From Pseudomonas tehranensis (lineage in GTDB: Bacteria; Pseudomonadota; Gammaproteobacteria; Pseudomonadales; Pseudomonadaceae), in the NCBI RefSeq assembly GCF_014268615.1, contig NZ_JABWQV010000016.1:1-50456 (forward strand): a stretch of DNA of 50,456 bases, in the 5' to 3' direction. The first letter of the stretch is position 1. Each line of letters begins with the position of its first letter. Below are positions 17,226 to 26,230 of this stretch, one piece after another. The position numbers were made by a program, and so were the translations under genes. A model generated the notes under the pieces. The model ran no database searches. It was not told the DNA's origin and was given only the letters and a program-made list of their open reading frames with translations.

Positions 17226-19070
17226 TTAACCCTTTAACTTCTCAGATAGCTCTTGCGCAAGCGAGGAAAGATCATCCATTCGCTGAGCTTTCACAAGCTG
17301 CTCCATAACTTTCTCAGCCAAGGCATTTTGCTGTTGTAACTCATCTTCGGTTAACAATTCATCTAGCGGCTTGCTGCGCACTTTGTACATTTGCTCAATG
17401 AACAGCTGATACATCGGATCACGGTATTCTCTCGAGAAGCCCAGGTCATCTAGGCGCACAACCAAACATTCAAGTTCTTGCTGCTCATCATGGCTCAAAC
17501 CTTCGTGTTTTCTTCTGGCCAGTAAGTCGTTACGACGTTGAAGGGCGTTTAATGTGTGCCGATCAAGCGTAGAGGGTAATCCAAACATTTCACTCTTTAA
17601 TAATCCCGACACACCCATGCCTTGCGGATGCTCGTCAGGCTGTTCCACCAGCGTGTTGCCATCTCTTTTTCGAATAATGTGAACCTGCTCTTTTCTAAGT
17701 GAGCCCACCATCATAGGGTCGTGGGTGGTGATCAGGATTTGTGATTCGCCTTGTACCAGTGAATCATTTTCCAAACTCAACACACCTTCAATATCGTCGA
17801 AGTAGCGAAGCTTCCAGATCGGGTTCAAGTGAGTGTCCGGCTCGTCGAGCAGGAACAGGCAGTGATCTTCACGGGTGATGCGCATCAAGCCCAGCACCGT
17901 AAGCATCTGTAGCTCGCCTTCGGACAGCTGGGTGAAACTCACCTTGCCGCCATGCTCATCACGTTTCTTGACGGTAATGCGCACCTCATCGATCAAGTCG
18001 CCGATATAGGCACCTTCGGCATAGCGGAAGAAGCTATCGGTGCCGCCCATCCAGTCGCCCAGTTGTTTGAGCTTCCCCTGGCTCGGCACAAACAGATAAA
18101 GCTGTTTCTGCTTCTCGGTTCGACCACGGAAGTCGATCTGCTTGGTGGCTTCTTGCTCGATAGGTGCCCAGGCCACTTGCCAAAGCTTGTCGAGAAACTC
18201 ACTTACCACGTTGCCACGGGCATACCAGAAGCGTGGGTCACCTTCGTTCAGTTCCTGCTCGTCGAACCTGCCGCCACGGCGTTTTTCACGCAGGCGGTGT
18301 GGCTCTTTCAAAACGAACAGGGCCGATTCCAGCGACTCAATGTGCAGGTTTTTGAGAACCTTCTGAAACACAGGGTCATCCGACAGCAAACACGCGAGCA
18401 GCACCAACTGGCTGTGGCCGCCACGGCAATAGAACAGGCGACGCAAGCGGTCATCGCCCGCTTGCTTCAGGCGCGACTCGCGGCGACGTTTGGCCTCGTC
18501 CACCGCGCGAATATCGGCTTCGGATCCGACAAAATTCTCCAGTAAACGCTCTGTAAGCACCTCGTCAGTTGTGATTTCCTGAAGCCGGTTAAAGCGGCGT
18601 TGATGTTCTTGGAACAACGCCTCAATGCGTTCATTTCGTCCGGAGTAATAAGCGAATATATGTGTCGGTAGTAAGCGTGGCCCGCGACGACGGTCAAGAG
18701 GTTCTTTATCCGGCGGGTCGTTTTTATTCAGGTACTCTTGATTGACACGTTCACCATCCACCCACACAAAGGGGCGCTTCTGCTTGGCGGTATCGGCCTC
18801 GATGCGCACGGTGTGCCCGCGAATGCTGTACTCCAGCGTGTAATCAAAAGCTGCTTCGCGGTCCAAATCGACATCGCGGAAGATGGTGATCAGCGCTTCG
18901 ATTAAGTTGGACTTACCGATACCGTTCTGGCCAATTAGGGCATGACTGCGGATGGGCTTAGGTTCTGCATCCGCTGGAGCGCCCGCAGCAGACTGCAAGT
19001 GCGTATCGAATGCGATCTCAAGGCCTCGCAAATTGCGGAAAGCCGGGATGCGGATGCGGTGTAGTTGCAT
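17226..19070 (-). CDS. ABC/SMC-type AAA ATPase, PtuA-like
   Basis: A 614-residue ATPase of the RecF/OLD/SMC-like ABC class. It has Walker A GQNGIGKS at residues 47-54, signature-like QLSEGELQML, Walker B CLFLLDEPDTHLNP, and H-loop TTHDP. A long central helical insertion rich in Glu, Arg and Lys separates the halves, and the C terminus is helical and charged. This matches PtuA-type sensors that partner an HNH nuclease. ATG 19070 is chosen because GGTGAG lies about 9 bases upstream; an in-frame GTG at 19079 would abut that site. The start lies just beyond the hsdS stop (TGATATG), so the pair appears co-transcribed with the restriction-modification genes. Confidence 0.85.
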   Translation of the reverse strand: MQLHRIRIPAFRNLRGLEIAFDTHLQSAAGAPADAEPKPIRSHALIGQNGIGKSNLIEALITIFRDVDLDREAAFDYTLEYSIRGHTVRIEADTAKQKRPFVWVDGERVNQEYLNKNDPPDKEPLDRRRGPRLLPTHIFAYYSGRNERIEALFQEHQRRFNRLQEITTDEVLTERLLENFVGSEADIRAVDEAKRRRESRLKQAGDDRLRRLFYCRGGHSQLVLLACLLSDDPVFQKVLKNLHIESLESALFVLKEPHRLREKRRGGRFDEQELNEGDPRFWYARGNVVSEFLDKLWQVAWAPIEQEATKQIDFRGRTEKQKQLYLFVPSQGKLKQLGDWMGGTDSFFRYAEGAYIGDLIDEVRITVKKRDEHGGKVSFTQLSEGELQMLTVLGLMRITREDHCLFLLDEPDTHLNPIWKLRYFDDIEGVLSLENDSLVQGESQILITTHDPMMVGSLRKEQVHIIRKRDGNTLVEQPDEHPQGMGVSGLLKSEMFGLPSTLDRHTLNALQRRNDLLARRKHEGLSHDEQQELECLVVRLDDLGFSREYRDPMYQLFIEQMYKVRSKPLDELLTEDELQQQNALAEKVMEQLVKAQRMDDLSSLAQELSEKLKG

Positions 19071-19071
19071 A

Positions 19072-21060
19072 TCAGGCACTCACCGTGTTGGACTGGTTTT
19101 CGTGCACTTCGGCCACTGTGGGCTCCAGAATCCAGCCGTGCGCCACTTCGGTTTTCAGTTGCGCGTAAAAGGCGTCGATCTCACCCCCAAAGCGCTGCCA
19201 TAAGTCCTTGGCGTTCATCTCGCCGTTGTTGCGGGCCAGGATGGTGGCTAACGACGCTTGGTCATTGACTGCTGGGGACACCCCCAAGCGCAACGGGGCG
19301 ATCAGATCAGTTTGCGGGGCCTTCATGGGTTCCTCCTCTTGTTCGTTAGCGATGCCAGTGATACTTGAAACGGCAGTTCTAGCAAGGTGCTCCGCGAGAT
19401 TTTTGCCGGTGAGCAGTTTTGATTCGAGGGAATCGCACAATGTCATCAACTCATTAACCCTGATGACGATTCGAACTTGCTCCATCGTTGTAGGCAATGG
19501 CATTGCATGTAACGCGAAGTAACCTGTTGGAAGTCGCTTTTGACCTGCAGTACCAACCATGTTTATCTCACCATGAAAACGGAACAACGGTGATTTAAGA
19601 AACAAATAAACAAAGCTAGGTAATACACCGGGGTGGATTGAGCGGAAAACGTGAAACTCTGTAGATCCTGAACCTAAGCCATTATTTAAATCTCTAATGA
19701 CAGCAGCTTTTCCATTCTCAAAACAAGGAGTAATTTTGGCTAAGATAACGTCTCCGTTGGAGATATGGGTGTAACCCTTGTTAATTTCACCCCAAAGTCT
19801 TGGCTCTCCGCGAAGTGGAGCATTGTGTCGCTCCGAAACGCCCCTCATAGGTAGAAAGGTAGCGGTCAAATCGGCTTCGGCGTTATTACGTGGATTGATT
19901 TCACCCAAATCAAGCAGACGACTCCATTGCCACGTTGAAGGTAGGCCTATCTCCGGGGGCAACAACGGTTCAGACTCCAATTTCAGCGCGCGTTTATATT
20001 TTTTCTCCGCAATTAATTTCTGACGGGTACTAGAAATTTCGGCTAAAAGCCCTTTCGCATCACCTTCCGCAGAATCTTGAACCACCAAGCGACCCGTAAC
20101 AGCCAATTGGTAAATCACTTCGCGCAACCCAGCCACATCCTCCGGCACATGAAACAGCCGCCCGAAGTTCTCAGCCAAGCGCGCCCAGCTGGTTTGCAGT
20201 TCGTGTGGACTATTGGCGCTGGTGACGGCTTGCAGAATCGATTGGCGGAGGTTGTTTTGCAACTTCCGTCGAGCCTGCTGCTGCGCTTCCAGCCAGTCGC
20301 ACAAGGCCATCAGCTCATCGACTTTGGCGACGATGCGGGATTGTTCGGCAGACGATGGCAGGGGTAAAGCACGGGTCGCAAAGTACTCAGTTGGCAATCG
20401 TCTCTGACCTGCAGTACCGGTCATATTCTTCTCGCCTTCAACAGCGAAATATGGCGACCTCAAAAACAAGTAGATGTACCCCGGCAGTATGCCAGCGTGG
20501 ATCGGTCTGAATACGTGAAGCTCGGTCGTACCGGCACCGATGCTGTGCTCCAATCCTGCAATAACGGCGGCCTTACCGTTCTCAAAGCATGGTGTGATCT
20601 TGGCAATAACGACATCGCCATTTCTGAAGTGAGGGAACCCCTTCTTTATACTTCCCCACTTCGCAGTCTCAGGCACCAGTGCCCCCATATGGGTTTCAGA
20701 GAAACCTCTCATCGGTATAAAGGAAGCAGCAGCCTCATCGGGCGCATCGTTTCTCGGGCTAATCTCGCCAATATCAAGAAGACGCGTCCAACACCATGAG
20801 GTAGGAAGCTCTATAAATGACGGGATATCGAGAGCTGCGCTCTCTAGCTTTGGCAGGCGTTTGTAGGCTTTCTCGCGAATCAACCGATTCCGTAATGTTG
20901 TGATGTCGGCCAGTAGTTGGCGCGCGTCACCATCGATACCGTGTTGAGGCGTCAATGCGCCTGTAATTGCCAACTGGTAAACCATTTCACGGAGCTGTTG
21001 GATGCCCCCCGGCGCATTCGCAATATGCCCAAACTCAGCCAAAAACCGCTCTGCGTCCAT
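19072..21060 (-). CDS. hsdS: Type I restriction-modification specificity subunit
   Basis: 662 residues, larger than the usual 400-600. It is built as a tandem repeat: residues about 13-300 and 303-590 align, each with a helical arm (LREMVYQLAITG / LREVIYQLAVTG), a target recognition domain and a second arm (VDELMALCD / VNELMTLCD). The two recognition domains (about 85-235 and 373-523) share roughly 60% identity by my eye count, including NGDV..AKITPCFENGKAA. Residues about 570-662 form an extra tail outside the repeat. It directs HsdM and HsdR to a bipartite DNA site. Its ATG shares one base with the hsdM stop (TGATG). Confidence 0.92.
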   Translation of the reverse strand: MDAERFLAEFGHIANAPGGIQQLREMVYQLAITGALTPQHGIDGDARQLLADITTLRNRLIREKAYKRLPKLESAALDIPSFIELPTSWCWTRLLDIGEISPRNDAPDEAAASFIPMRGFSETHMGALVPETAKWGSIKKGFPHFRNGDVVIAKITPCFENGKAAVIAGLEHSIGAGTTELHVFRPIHAGILPGYIYLFLRSPYFAVEGEKNMTGTAGQRRLPTEYFATRALPLPSSAEQSRIVAKVDELMALCDWLEAQQQARRKLQNNLRQSILQAVTSANSPHELQTSWARLAENFGRLFHVPEDVAGLREVIYQLAVTGRLVVQDSAEGDAKGLLAEISSTRQKLIAEKKYKRALKLESEPLLPPEIGLPSTWQWSRLLDLGEINPRNNAEADLTATFLPMRGVSERHNAPLRGEPRLWGEINKGYTHISNGDVILAKITPCFENGKAAVIRDLNNGLGSGSTEFHVFRSIHPGVLPSFVYLFLKSPLFRFHGEINMVGTAGQKRLPTGYFALHAMPLPTTMEQVRIVIRVNELMTLCDSLESKLLTGKNLAEHLARTAVSSITGIANEQEEEPMKAPQTDLIAPLRLGVSPAVNDQASLATILARNNGEMNAKDLWQRFGGEIDAFYAQLKTEVAHGWILEPTVAEVHENQSNTVSA

Positions 21061-22838
21061 CAGGCTTCCTCACCAACGAAGTGATGGGACAGTGCGGCCC
21101 CCAATTCGCTTTTGAGCTGGTTTTCGGTTTCTTCGATTTCGCCCAGCAGCTTTTTGTATTTCTCCAACAGCAGGTCAGGATCGTGGGTTTCTTCTTGCGG
21201 CTTGTTTGGATTTGGCTCATCAAGATTGAAGATAGGCCAGTAGATGCGATCACCTGCAAGCTTCGCATCGCGGGCTTGCAGGCGCAGCGTTTCGGCTTTC
21301 GCACGCAATCCTGCGATCTGATTATCGATCTTCTCGCGGTAGGCCGTACCAGTGCTTCCGATCAAGCTACGGCGCAAATCGCTGGCTTCGCCTTCCAACG
21401 CGGCGGCCTGGTTATTCAGGTCGTCAGCGCGCTGCCAGTGCGGTTGCGCTGCAGCTTCGGCCTGCTCGCGCTTAGCTTTGAAATCGATCTTCCACGCAAA
21501 TTCGTTTTCCACACGATCAGCGAAGTCATTGGCTTCATCGCCCCACCACTCCTGTTCGACTTTGAACTCCTTAAACTGAATGGGCTTGGTTTTGGAATAG
21601 CTCTTGTAGCCATTCGGATAAGGGTGCTCGTAGAACCAAATCGTGTCGGTGTGGAAGTGCTCAGTGCCATCATCCACCGTGGTGCCTTTAGTGAAGAACA
21701 GCAGGTTGGTTTTGATGGTGGTGTAGGGAGCAAACACCCCCTTAGGCAAACGGATGATGGTGTGCAGATTGCAGTCGCGCAGCAGCAGTTTTTTCAACTC
21801 ATCCTTAACGCCAGTGCCAAACAAAAAACCATCGGGCAGCACCACGGCGGCACGACCATTTTCCTTCAACAGTTTCTTGATGATGAGGGCCATGAACATA
21901 TCGGCTGTCTCGCGGGTGCGCAGATCAGCCGGATAGTCACTGCCGACGCCATCCTCTTCATAACCACCAAAGGGTGGGTTGGTAATGATGCAATCGACCT
22001 TGTCGTTAGCACTCCACTCGTTCCAGCCGATGCCGAGGGTGTTGCGGTGCTCGATCTGACTCGGTACATCAATTCCGTGCAACAGCATATTGGTGGTGCA
22101 CAGCAGGTGGGGCAGCTGCTTCTTTTCGATGCCGTGGATGAGCTCTTCAATGGCGCGTTTGTCTTCAGCGCTGGATTTGATTGTGAGCTGATTGCGGAAG
22201 TGATCGATAACGGCGGTCAAGAAGCCGCCTGTGCCGCAAGCTGGATCCATCACGGCTTCACGCTTGTCCAAACGCGGGTTGACGCGATCTGCCATGAAGG
22301 AGGTGATGGCGCGCGGAGTGTAGAACTCTCCCGCGTTGCCGGCACCGCGCAGATCATTCAGCAGTTGTTCATAGACGTCGCCCAGCTGGGCGCGCTGTGT
22401 AAAGTCGTCAAAGTGGATCGCTTCTTCCAATTTTTCGATCACAGCAAGCAGCTGTGGACCGGATTTCATGTAGTTGTTGGCGTCTTCAAAAACCTGCTTG
22501 ATGACTTTATGCTGCGGGCTTTTGCTCGCGTCGATTTGGTCTTTGAGGGCTGGGAACAATTCGTTATTGATGAAGGCGATGAGCTCGCTGCCAGCGACTT
22601 GCGGTTTCTTCTTGCCTTCGGCATCGGGCAAATATTTAGCCCAATTGCGCCAGCGGAAACGCTCTGGAATAGGAGACTGATATTGAACGTTATCGTCTTC
22701 CCACTCGTCTTCGCGCTGATCGAAGACCTTGAGAAAGAGCATCCAGGTAAGCTGTCCCAAGCGCTGGGCGTCACCGTCGACACCGTCATCCTTGCGCATG
22801 ATGTCCTGGATGGACTTGATGGTACTGCTGAGGTTCAT
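21060..22838 (-). CDS. hsdM: Type I restriction-modification DNA adenine methyltransferase
   Basis: 592 residues. The N-terminal helical HsdM domain is followed by the methyltransferase fold with SAM-binding DPACGTGGF at 198-206 and catalytic NPPF at 287-290, the gamma-class N6-adenine arrangement. The C-terminal part after residue 450 contains heptad-like Ala/Glu-rich helices (AAALEGEASDLRRSLI) expected to pack on HsdS. It modifies host DNA to protect it from HsdR and forms M2S1 complexes. It lies 35 bp after hsdR and overlaps hsdS by one base. Confidence 0.95.
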   Translation of the reverse strand: MNLSSTIKSIQDIMRKDDGVDGDAQRLGQLTWMLFLKVFDQREDEWEDDNVQYQSPIPERFRWRNWAKYLPDAEGKKKPQVAGSELIAFINNELFPALKDQIDASKSPQHKVIKQVFEDANNYMKSGPQLLAVIEKLEEAIHFDDFTQRAQLGDVYEQLLNDLRGAGNAGEFYTPRAITSFMADRVNPRLDKREAVMDPACGTGGFLTAVIDHFRNQLTIKSSAEDKRAIEELIHGIEKKQLPHLLCTTNMLLHGIDVPSQIEHRNTLGIGWNEWSANDKVDCIITNPPFGGYEEDGVGSDYPADLRTRETADMFMALIIKKLLKENGRAAVVLPDGFLFGTGVKDELKKLLLRDCNLHTIIRLPKGVFAPYTTIKTNLLFFTKGTTVDDGTEHFHTDTIWFYEHPYPNGYKSYSKTKPIQFKEFKVEQEWWGDEANDFADRVENEFAWKIDFKAKREQAEAAAQPHWQRADDLNNQAAALEGEASDLRRSLIGSTGTAYREKIDNQIAGLRAKAETLRLQARDAKLAGDRIYWPIFNLDEPNPNKPQEETHDPDLLLEKYKKLLGEIEETENQLKSELGAALSHHFVGEEA

Positions 22839-22873
22839 CGATTGACTCTCTTATCTTTCGGCTTGATGCGCGA

Positions 22874-25285
22874 TCAAGCCTTCTTCTGTTCGTAATTGTC
22901 GTAGAGCGCTTGTTCGAGCTCATGCACGGCCTGGGTGTATTGCTCGACGCCACCAAAAATGCCGCGCCGTATTTGTGTTTTGCTACCGAACTGATCGAAG
23001 GGCGGAAGCTCCAACACCCTGGCGTCTTCGATATCCTGCACACCGTGATCAGCGAACTTGTCGAGCAGGGCTTCGAGCACGGCGCGGGCTTGTTCACCGT
23101 ATTTGCCGAAAACATCGCGCTTTTTCACGTTGTTAGCGCGCTCGCGACGAGTGAGTGGTTTTTGGTCGAAGGCGACATGGGCAACTAAATCGAAGACATC
23201 CAGCTCACTGCCATTGGCTACGGTCTGCTGCAGGATTTCCAGCGGGATACCATGCTCGGCAAGCTCTTCCAGCACCGCTTGTTTGCGCTCCGCACTACTC
23301 CAGCGACGCAGAAAGTCGGTTAGATTGCCGAACTCGGCCTGCAAGGCCTTCCTGATGTCGTCCTTGAGTAGAACGCGATAGTTCTCGGTGATGAGCTTGC
23401 CGTCGACATCGAGATATTGCGAGCGCTCCACCGCCAAGCTCACGTTGACATCGCCAATCACGTATTTGACGCGGCCTTCGCCGCCACCGCGACCGGGTGG
23501 TACATCGTCACCTGGGCCATAGGGGGGCGGTTCGGCCTCACCTATACCAGGTGGGTTGCTGTCATCTGGCGGTACCACGGGATCGTCGGGCGCAGGCTCG
23601 TATACCACTACCGGTTCACCATCAAAATCCGGGTCAGCGAACAAGCGCGTAGCACCCTTGAAATCCATGATAGTGAAATACAGCTTCTGGTAGTCCTCGC
23701 GTAGACGAGTACCGCGCCCAATGATCTGCTTGAACTCCGTCATCGAGTTGATATTCTGATCCAGCACAATGAGCTTACAGGTCTTGGCATCTACCCCAGT
23801 GGTAAGCAACTTCGATGTAGTGGCGATAACCGGGTAAGGCTCATCATTGTCGATAAAGTACGATAGCTGCGCCTTGCCTTCGTTATCGTCTCCCGTAATG
23901 CGCATCACGTAGCGGCGATTGCTAGCAGCGGCCGGGATCAACTTGACCAGCTCTTGCCGCATTCGCTCGGCGTGATCTTGGTCGTCGCAGAAGACAATAG
24001 TCTTGGCCATCGGGTCGGTGGCCTTGAGATATTCCCAGACCTTGCTGGCAACGAGCTTGGTGCGCTTTTCCAGCACCAGGTTACGGTCAAAATCCTTGGT
24101 GTTGAACTGCCGCTGCTCCACTACTTGGCCAAGCTTGTCCACCTTGCCTTTCTCGGGCGTGTAGCCAACTGCATCGACATCGGTCGCGATGCGGATGACC
24201 TTGTACGGGGCGAGAAAGCCATCTTCGATGCCTTGCTTGAGCGAGTAGGTGTAAACCGGCTCACCAAAGTAGTTGGTATTGCTGACTTCCTTGGTTTCTT
24301 TGGGCGTGGCGGTCAGGCCCAGATGGGTGGCGCGGCTAAAGTAATCAAGCACATCGCGCCAAGCGGAGTCTTCGGCTGCACTACCACGGTGACATTCGTC
24401 GATGACAATCAGATCAAAGAAGTCAGCAGGAAATTGGCGGTAGATCTGCTTCCACTCTTCCTTGCCCGTCACGGCTTGATACAGAGCCAGATAGATCTCG
24501 TAGTTCCTTTTGATTTCGCGGTTGGTGACCTTATGCATTACCTCGCCAAATGGGGCGAAGTCTTGCTGCATGGTCTGGTCGACCAGAATATTGCGGTCGG
24601 CCAAAAACAAGATGCGCTTCTTGGATTTAGCTTTCCACAGCCGCCAGATGATCTGGAAGGCGGTGTAGGTTTTGCCGGTGCCGGTGGCCATAACCAGCAA
24701 CACACGCTCCGCCCCCTTCGCCACAGCCTCAATCGCACGATTGATGGCCACACGCTGGTAATAACGAGGCTCGCGACCACTGCCGTCGGTGTAGAAAGGT
24801 TGCTCAAGGAGCTTTACAGCAGCGGGCTCAGCCAATCCCTTCCATTGCTGATACAGCGGCCAGAGATCATCTAGTGAGGGAAACTCACTAAGCTGCAGTT
24901 CACGCTCAATGGGCTGCGTGAGGCCGGTACGATCGTGAATCAGGAAGCCATCGCCATTACTGCTAATAGCAAAAGGAGCGTCCAGCATTTCTGCATACGA
25001 CAATGCCTGCTGCATGCCATGCCCAACGGAAAACTTAGCCTGTTTGGCCTCAAGGACAGCGATCGGCACATCTGGACGAGCATATAGCACGAAGTCGGCG
25101 CGCTTCGGACCACCTTTAGCTTCGGGATTCTTGATGCGCACAGCAAGATTTCCACGCACCATAACTCGGCCGTCAGTGAGATTAACCTCTTCACGGAACT
25201 GATGCTGCTGCCAACCTGCCTGCTGGATGGCTGGGGTTATGAACTTGGTGCAAATATCCCGCTCAGACAGCTGCCTCTTATCCAT
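22874..25285 (-). CDS. hsdR: Type I restriction enzyme motor/nuclease subunit
   Basis: 803 residues. An N-terminal PD-(D/E)xK nuclease has Asp64 (RADFVLY) and Glu79-Lys81 (LEAKQ). It is followed by an SF2 helicase-type translocase: Walker A MATGTGKT at 199-206, DECH at 296-299, GLTATP, and QIIGRGTRLRED (motif VI). A Pro/Gly-rich linker at about residues 580-615 leads into a C-terminal helical domain like the EcoEI R C-terminal domain. It is first in the operon, with AGGGTG upstream of ATG 25285. A plausible weak promoter (TTGCCA, 17 bp, AATAGT) lies about 60 bases upstream. Unmodified foreign DNA would be translocated and cut. Confidence 0.95.
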   Translation of the reverse strand: MDKRQLSERDICTKFITPAIQQAGWQQHQFREEVNLTDGRVMVRGNLAVRIKNPEAKGGPKRADFVLYARPDVPIAVLEAKQAKFSVGHGMQQALSYAEMLDAPFAISSNGDGFLIHDRTGLTQPIERELQLSEFPSLDDLWPLYQQWKGLAEPAAVKLLEQPFYTDGSGREPRYYQRVAINRAIEAVAKGAERVLLVMATGTGKTYTAFQIIWRLWKAKSKKRILFLADRNILVDQTMQQDFAPFGEVMHKVTNREIKRNYEIYLALYQAVTGKEEWKQIYRQFPADFFDLIVIDECHRGSAAEDSAWRDVLDYFSRATHLGLTATPKETKEVSNTNYFGEPVYTYSLKQGIEDGFLAPYKVIRIATDVDAVGYTPEKGKVDKLGQVVEQRQFNTKDFDRNLVLEKRTKLVASKVWEYLKATDPMAKTIVFCDDQDHAERMRQELVKLIPAAASNRRYVMRITGDDNEGKAQLSYFIDNDEPYPVIATTSKLLTTGVDAKTCKLIVLDQNINSMTEFKQIIGRGTRLREDYQKLYFTIMDFKGATRLFADPDFDGEPVVVYEPAPDDPVVPPDDSNPPGIGEAEPPPYGPGDDVPPGRGGGEGRVKYVIGDVNVSLAVERSQYLDVDGKLITENYRVLLKDDIRKALQAEFGNLTDFLRRWSSAERKQAVLEELAEHGIPLEILQQTVANGSELDVFDLVAHVAFDQKPLTRRERANNVKKRDVFGKYGEQARAVLEALLDKFADHGVQDIEDARVLELPPFDQFGSKTQIRRGIFGGVEQYTQAVHELEQALYDNYEQKKA

Positions 25286-25380
25286 GATGCGCCACCCTAG
25301 ATGCTATGCCCGCCAGTCCTGAACTATTGTGCAGTCAATCTCAATTGGCAACCAAAAACGGTCAATCGTATAAATGAAAA

Positions 25381-25405
25381 AGCCCGGTCCTTTTGGGACC
25401 GGGCT
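25381..25405 (-). terminator. Rho-independent terminator of tRNA-Pro
   Basis: A 10-bp perfect GC-rich stem (AGCCCGGTCC / GGACCGGGCT) with a 5-base loop lies 16 bases beyond the tRNA 3' end. On the minus strand it is followed by TTTTCATTT. It separates the tRNA from the defence island. Confidence 0.85.
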
Positions 25406-25421
25406 AAGTCATTGAATTATA

Positions 25422-25498
25422 TGGTCGGGACGGAGTGATTCGAACACTCGACCCCTAGCACCCCATGCTAGTGCGCTACCGGACTGCGCTACGCCCCG
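25422..25498 (-). tRNA. tRNA-Pro(GGG)
   Basis: A 77-nt cloverleaf with the 3' ACCA encoded. The acceptor arm CGGGGCG pairs with CGTCCCG (one G-U). The anticodon stem CTAGC/GCTAG encloses the loop ATGGGGT, giving anticodon GGG. The T arm is GAGTG TTCGAAT CACTC. It lies downstream of the MerR-type gene, and its 3' end faces the defence island, the usual orientation for integration next to a tRNA. Confidence 0.95.
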
Positions 25499-25587
25499 AC
25501 TAGGCGTGAATCTTGTTCCGTCTCTCAACGGAACGCTCAGGAATATATCGCAAGCTTTTGAAAACTGGAAGATTTAAAAGCAGAAAT

Positions 25588-25944
25588 TTATTTCTTGAGC
25601 ACCACCAGCACATCTTCAAGCTCGGCGATCATCTGGCGGATCATCTGTTTGTACTGGGTTGTATCGTCTTTGGCCTCATCACCGGAGAGGCGCAAGCGCG
25701 CTCCGCCGATGGTGAACCCTTGGTCGTACAGCAGCGCGCGGATCTGCCGGATCATCAGCACGTCTTGGCGCTGATAATACCGGCGGTTTCCGCGGCGCTT
25801 GACCGGGTTGAGTTGAGGAAACTCCTGCTCCCAATAGCGCAGCACGTGTGGTTTTACCGCACACAGCTCGCTGACTTCACCAATGGTGAAGTAGCGTTTG
25901 CCCGGGATGACGGGTAGCTCGTCGTTATGACTTGGTTCCAGCAT
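25588..25944 (-). CDS. MerR-family regulator (conserved ihfA-linked gene)
   Basis: 118 residues with an N-terminal MerR winged helix: [21 protein letters not shown], then [19 protein letters not shown], and a short helical C terminus with no metal-binding cysteines. The gene matches the conserved Pseudomonas protein encoded between ihfA and tRNA-Pro. ATG 25944 ([11 protein letters not shown]) is preferred to 25953 because homologues start there as I recall and GAGG lies 5 bases upstream. It overlaps the ihfA 3' end by 20 bp, so it is translationally coupled. The regulated targets are unknown. Confidence 0.88.
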   Translation of the reverse strand: MLEPSHNDELPVIPGKRYFTIGEVSELCAVKPHVLRYWEQEFPQLNPVKRRGNRRYYQRQDVLMIRQIRALLYDQGFTIGGARLRLSGDEAKDDTTQYKQMIRQMIAELEDVLVVLKK

Positions 25945-26227
25945 AAGCCTCAACTCGGGCCTTCAACTTCTGCCCTGGACGAAAGGTGACCACACGGCGA
26001 GCCGTGATCGGGATTTCTTCACCCGTTTTCGGATTGCGGCCAGGCCGCTGGCGTTTGTCCCGCAGGTCAAAATTGCCGAAACCGGACAATTTGACCTGTT
26101 CGTTGTCTTCCAGAGCGTGCCTGATTTCTTCGAAAAACAGTTCGACCAATTCTTTGGCCTCCCGTTTATTCAGGCCCAGCTCCTCATACAGACGTTCCGC
26201 CATCTCAGCTTTCGTCAGAGCCCCCAT
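25925..26227 (-). CDS. ihfA: Integration host factor subunit alpha
   Basis: 100 residues of the HU/IHF fold: [29 protein letters not shown], and the DNA-intercalating arm with [12 protein letters not shown]. With IhfB it bends DNA at specific sites for recombination, replication and sigma54 promoters. It lies 3 bp after pheT, the conserved pheST-ihfA order of gammaproteobacteria. Confidence 0.97.
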   Translation of the reverse strand: MGALTKAEMAERLYEELGLNKREAKELVELFFEEIRHALEDNEQVKLSGFGNFDLRDKRQRPGRNPKTGEEIPITARRVVTFRPGQKLKARVEAYAGTKS

Positions 26228-26230
26228 ACG

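Noticed and set aside
25422..25498. Direct-repeat attachment site made from the tRNA-Pro 3' end
   Set aside because: I searched 9.1-10.4 kb and the region around hsdR by eye and found no copy of the tRNA 3' sequence.
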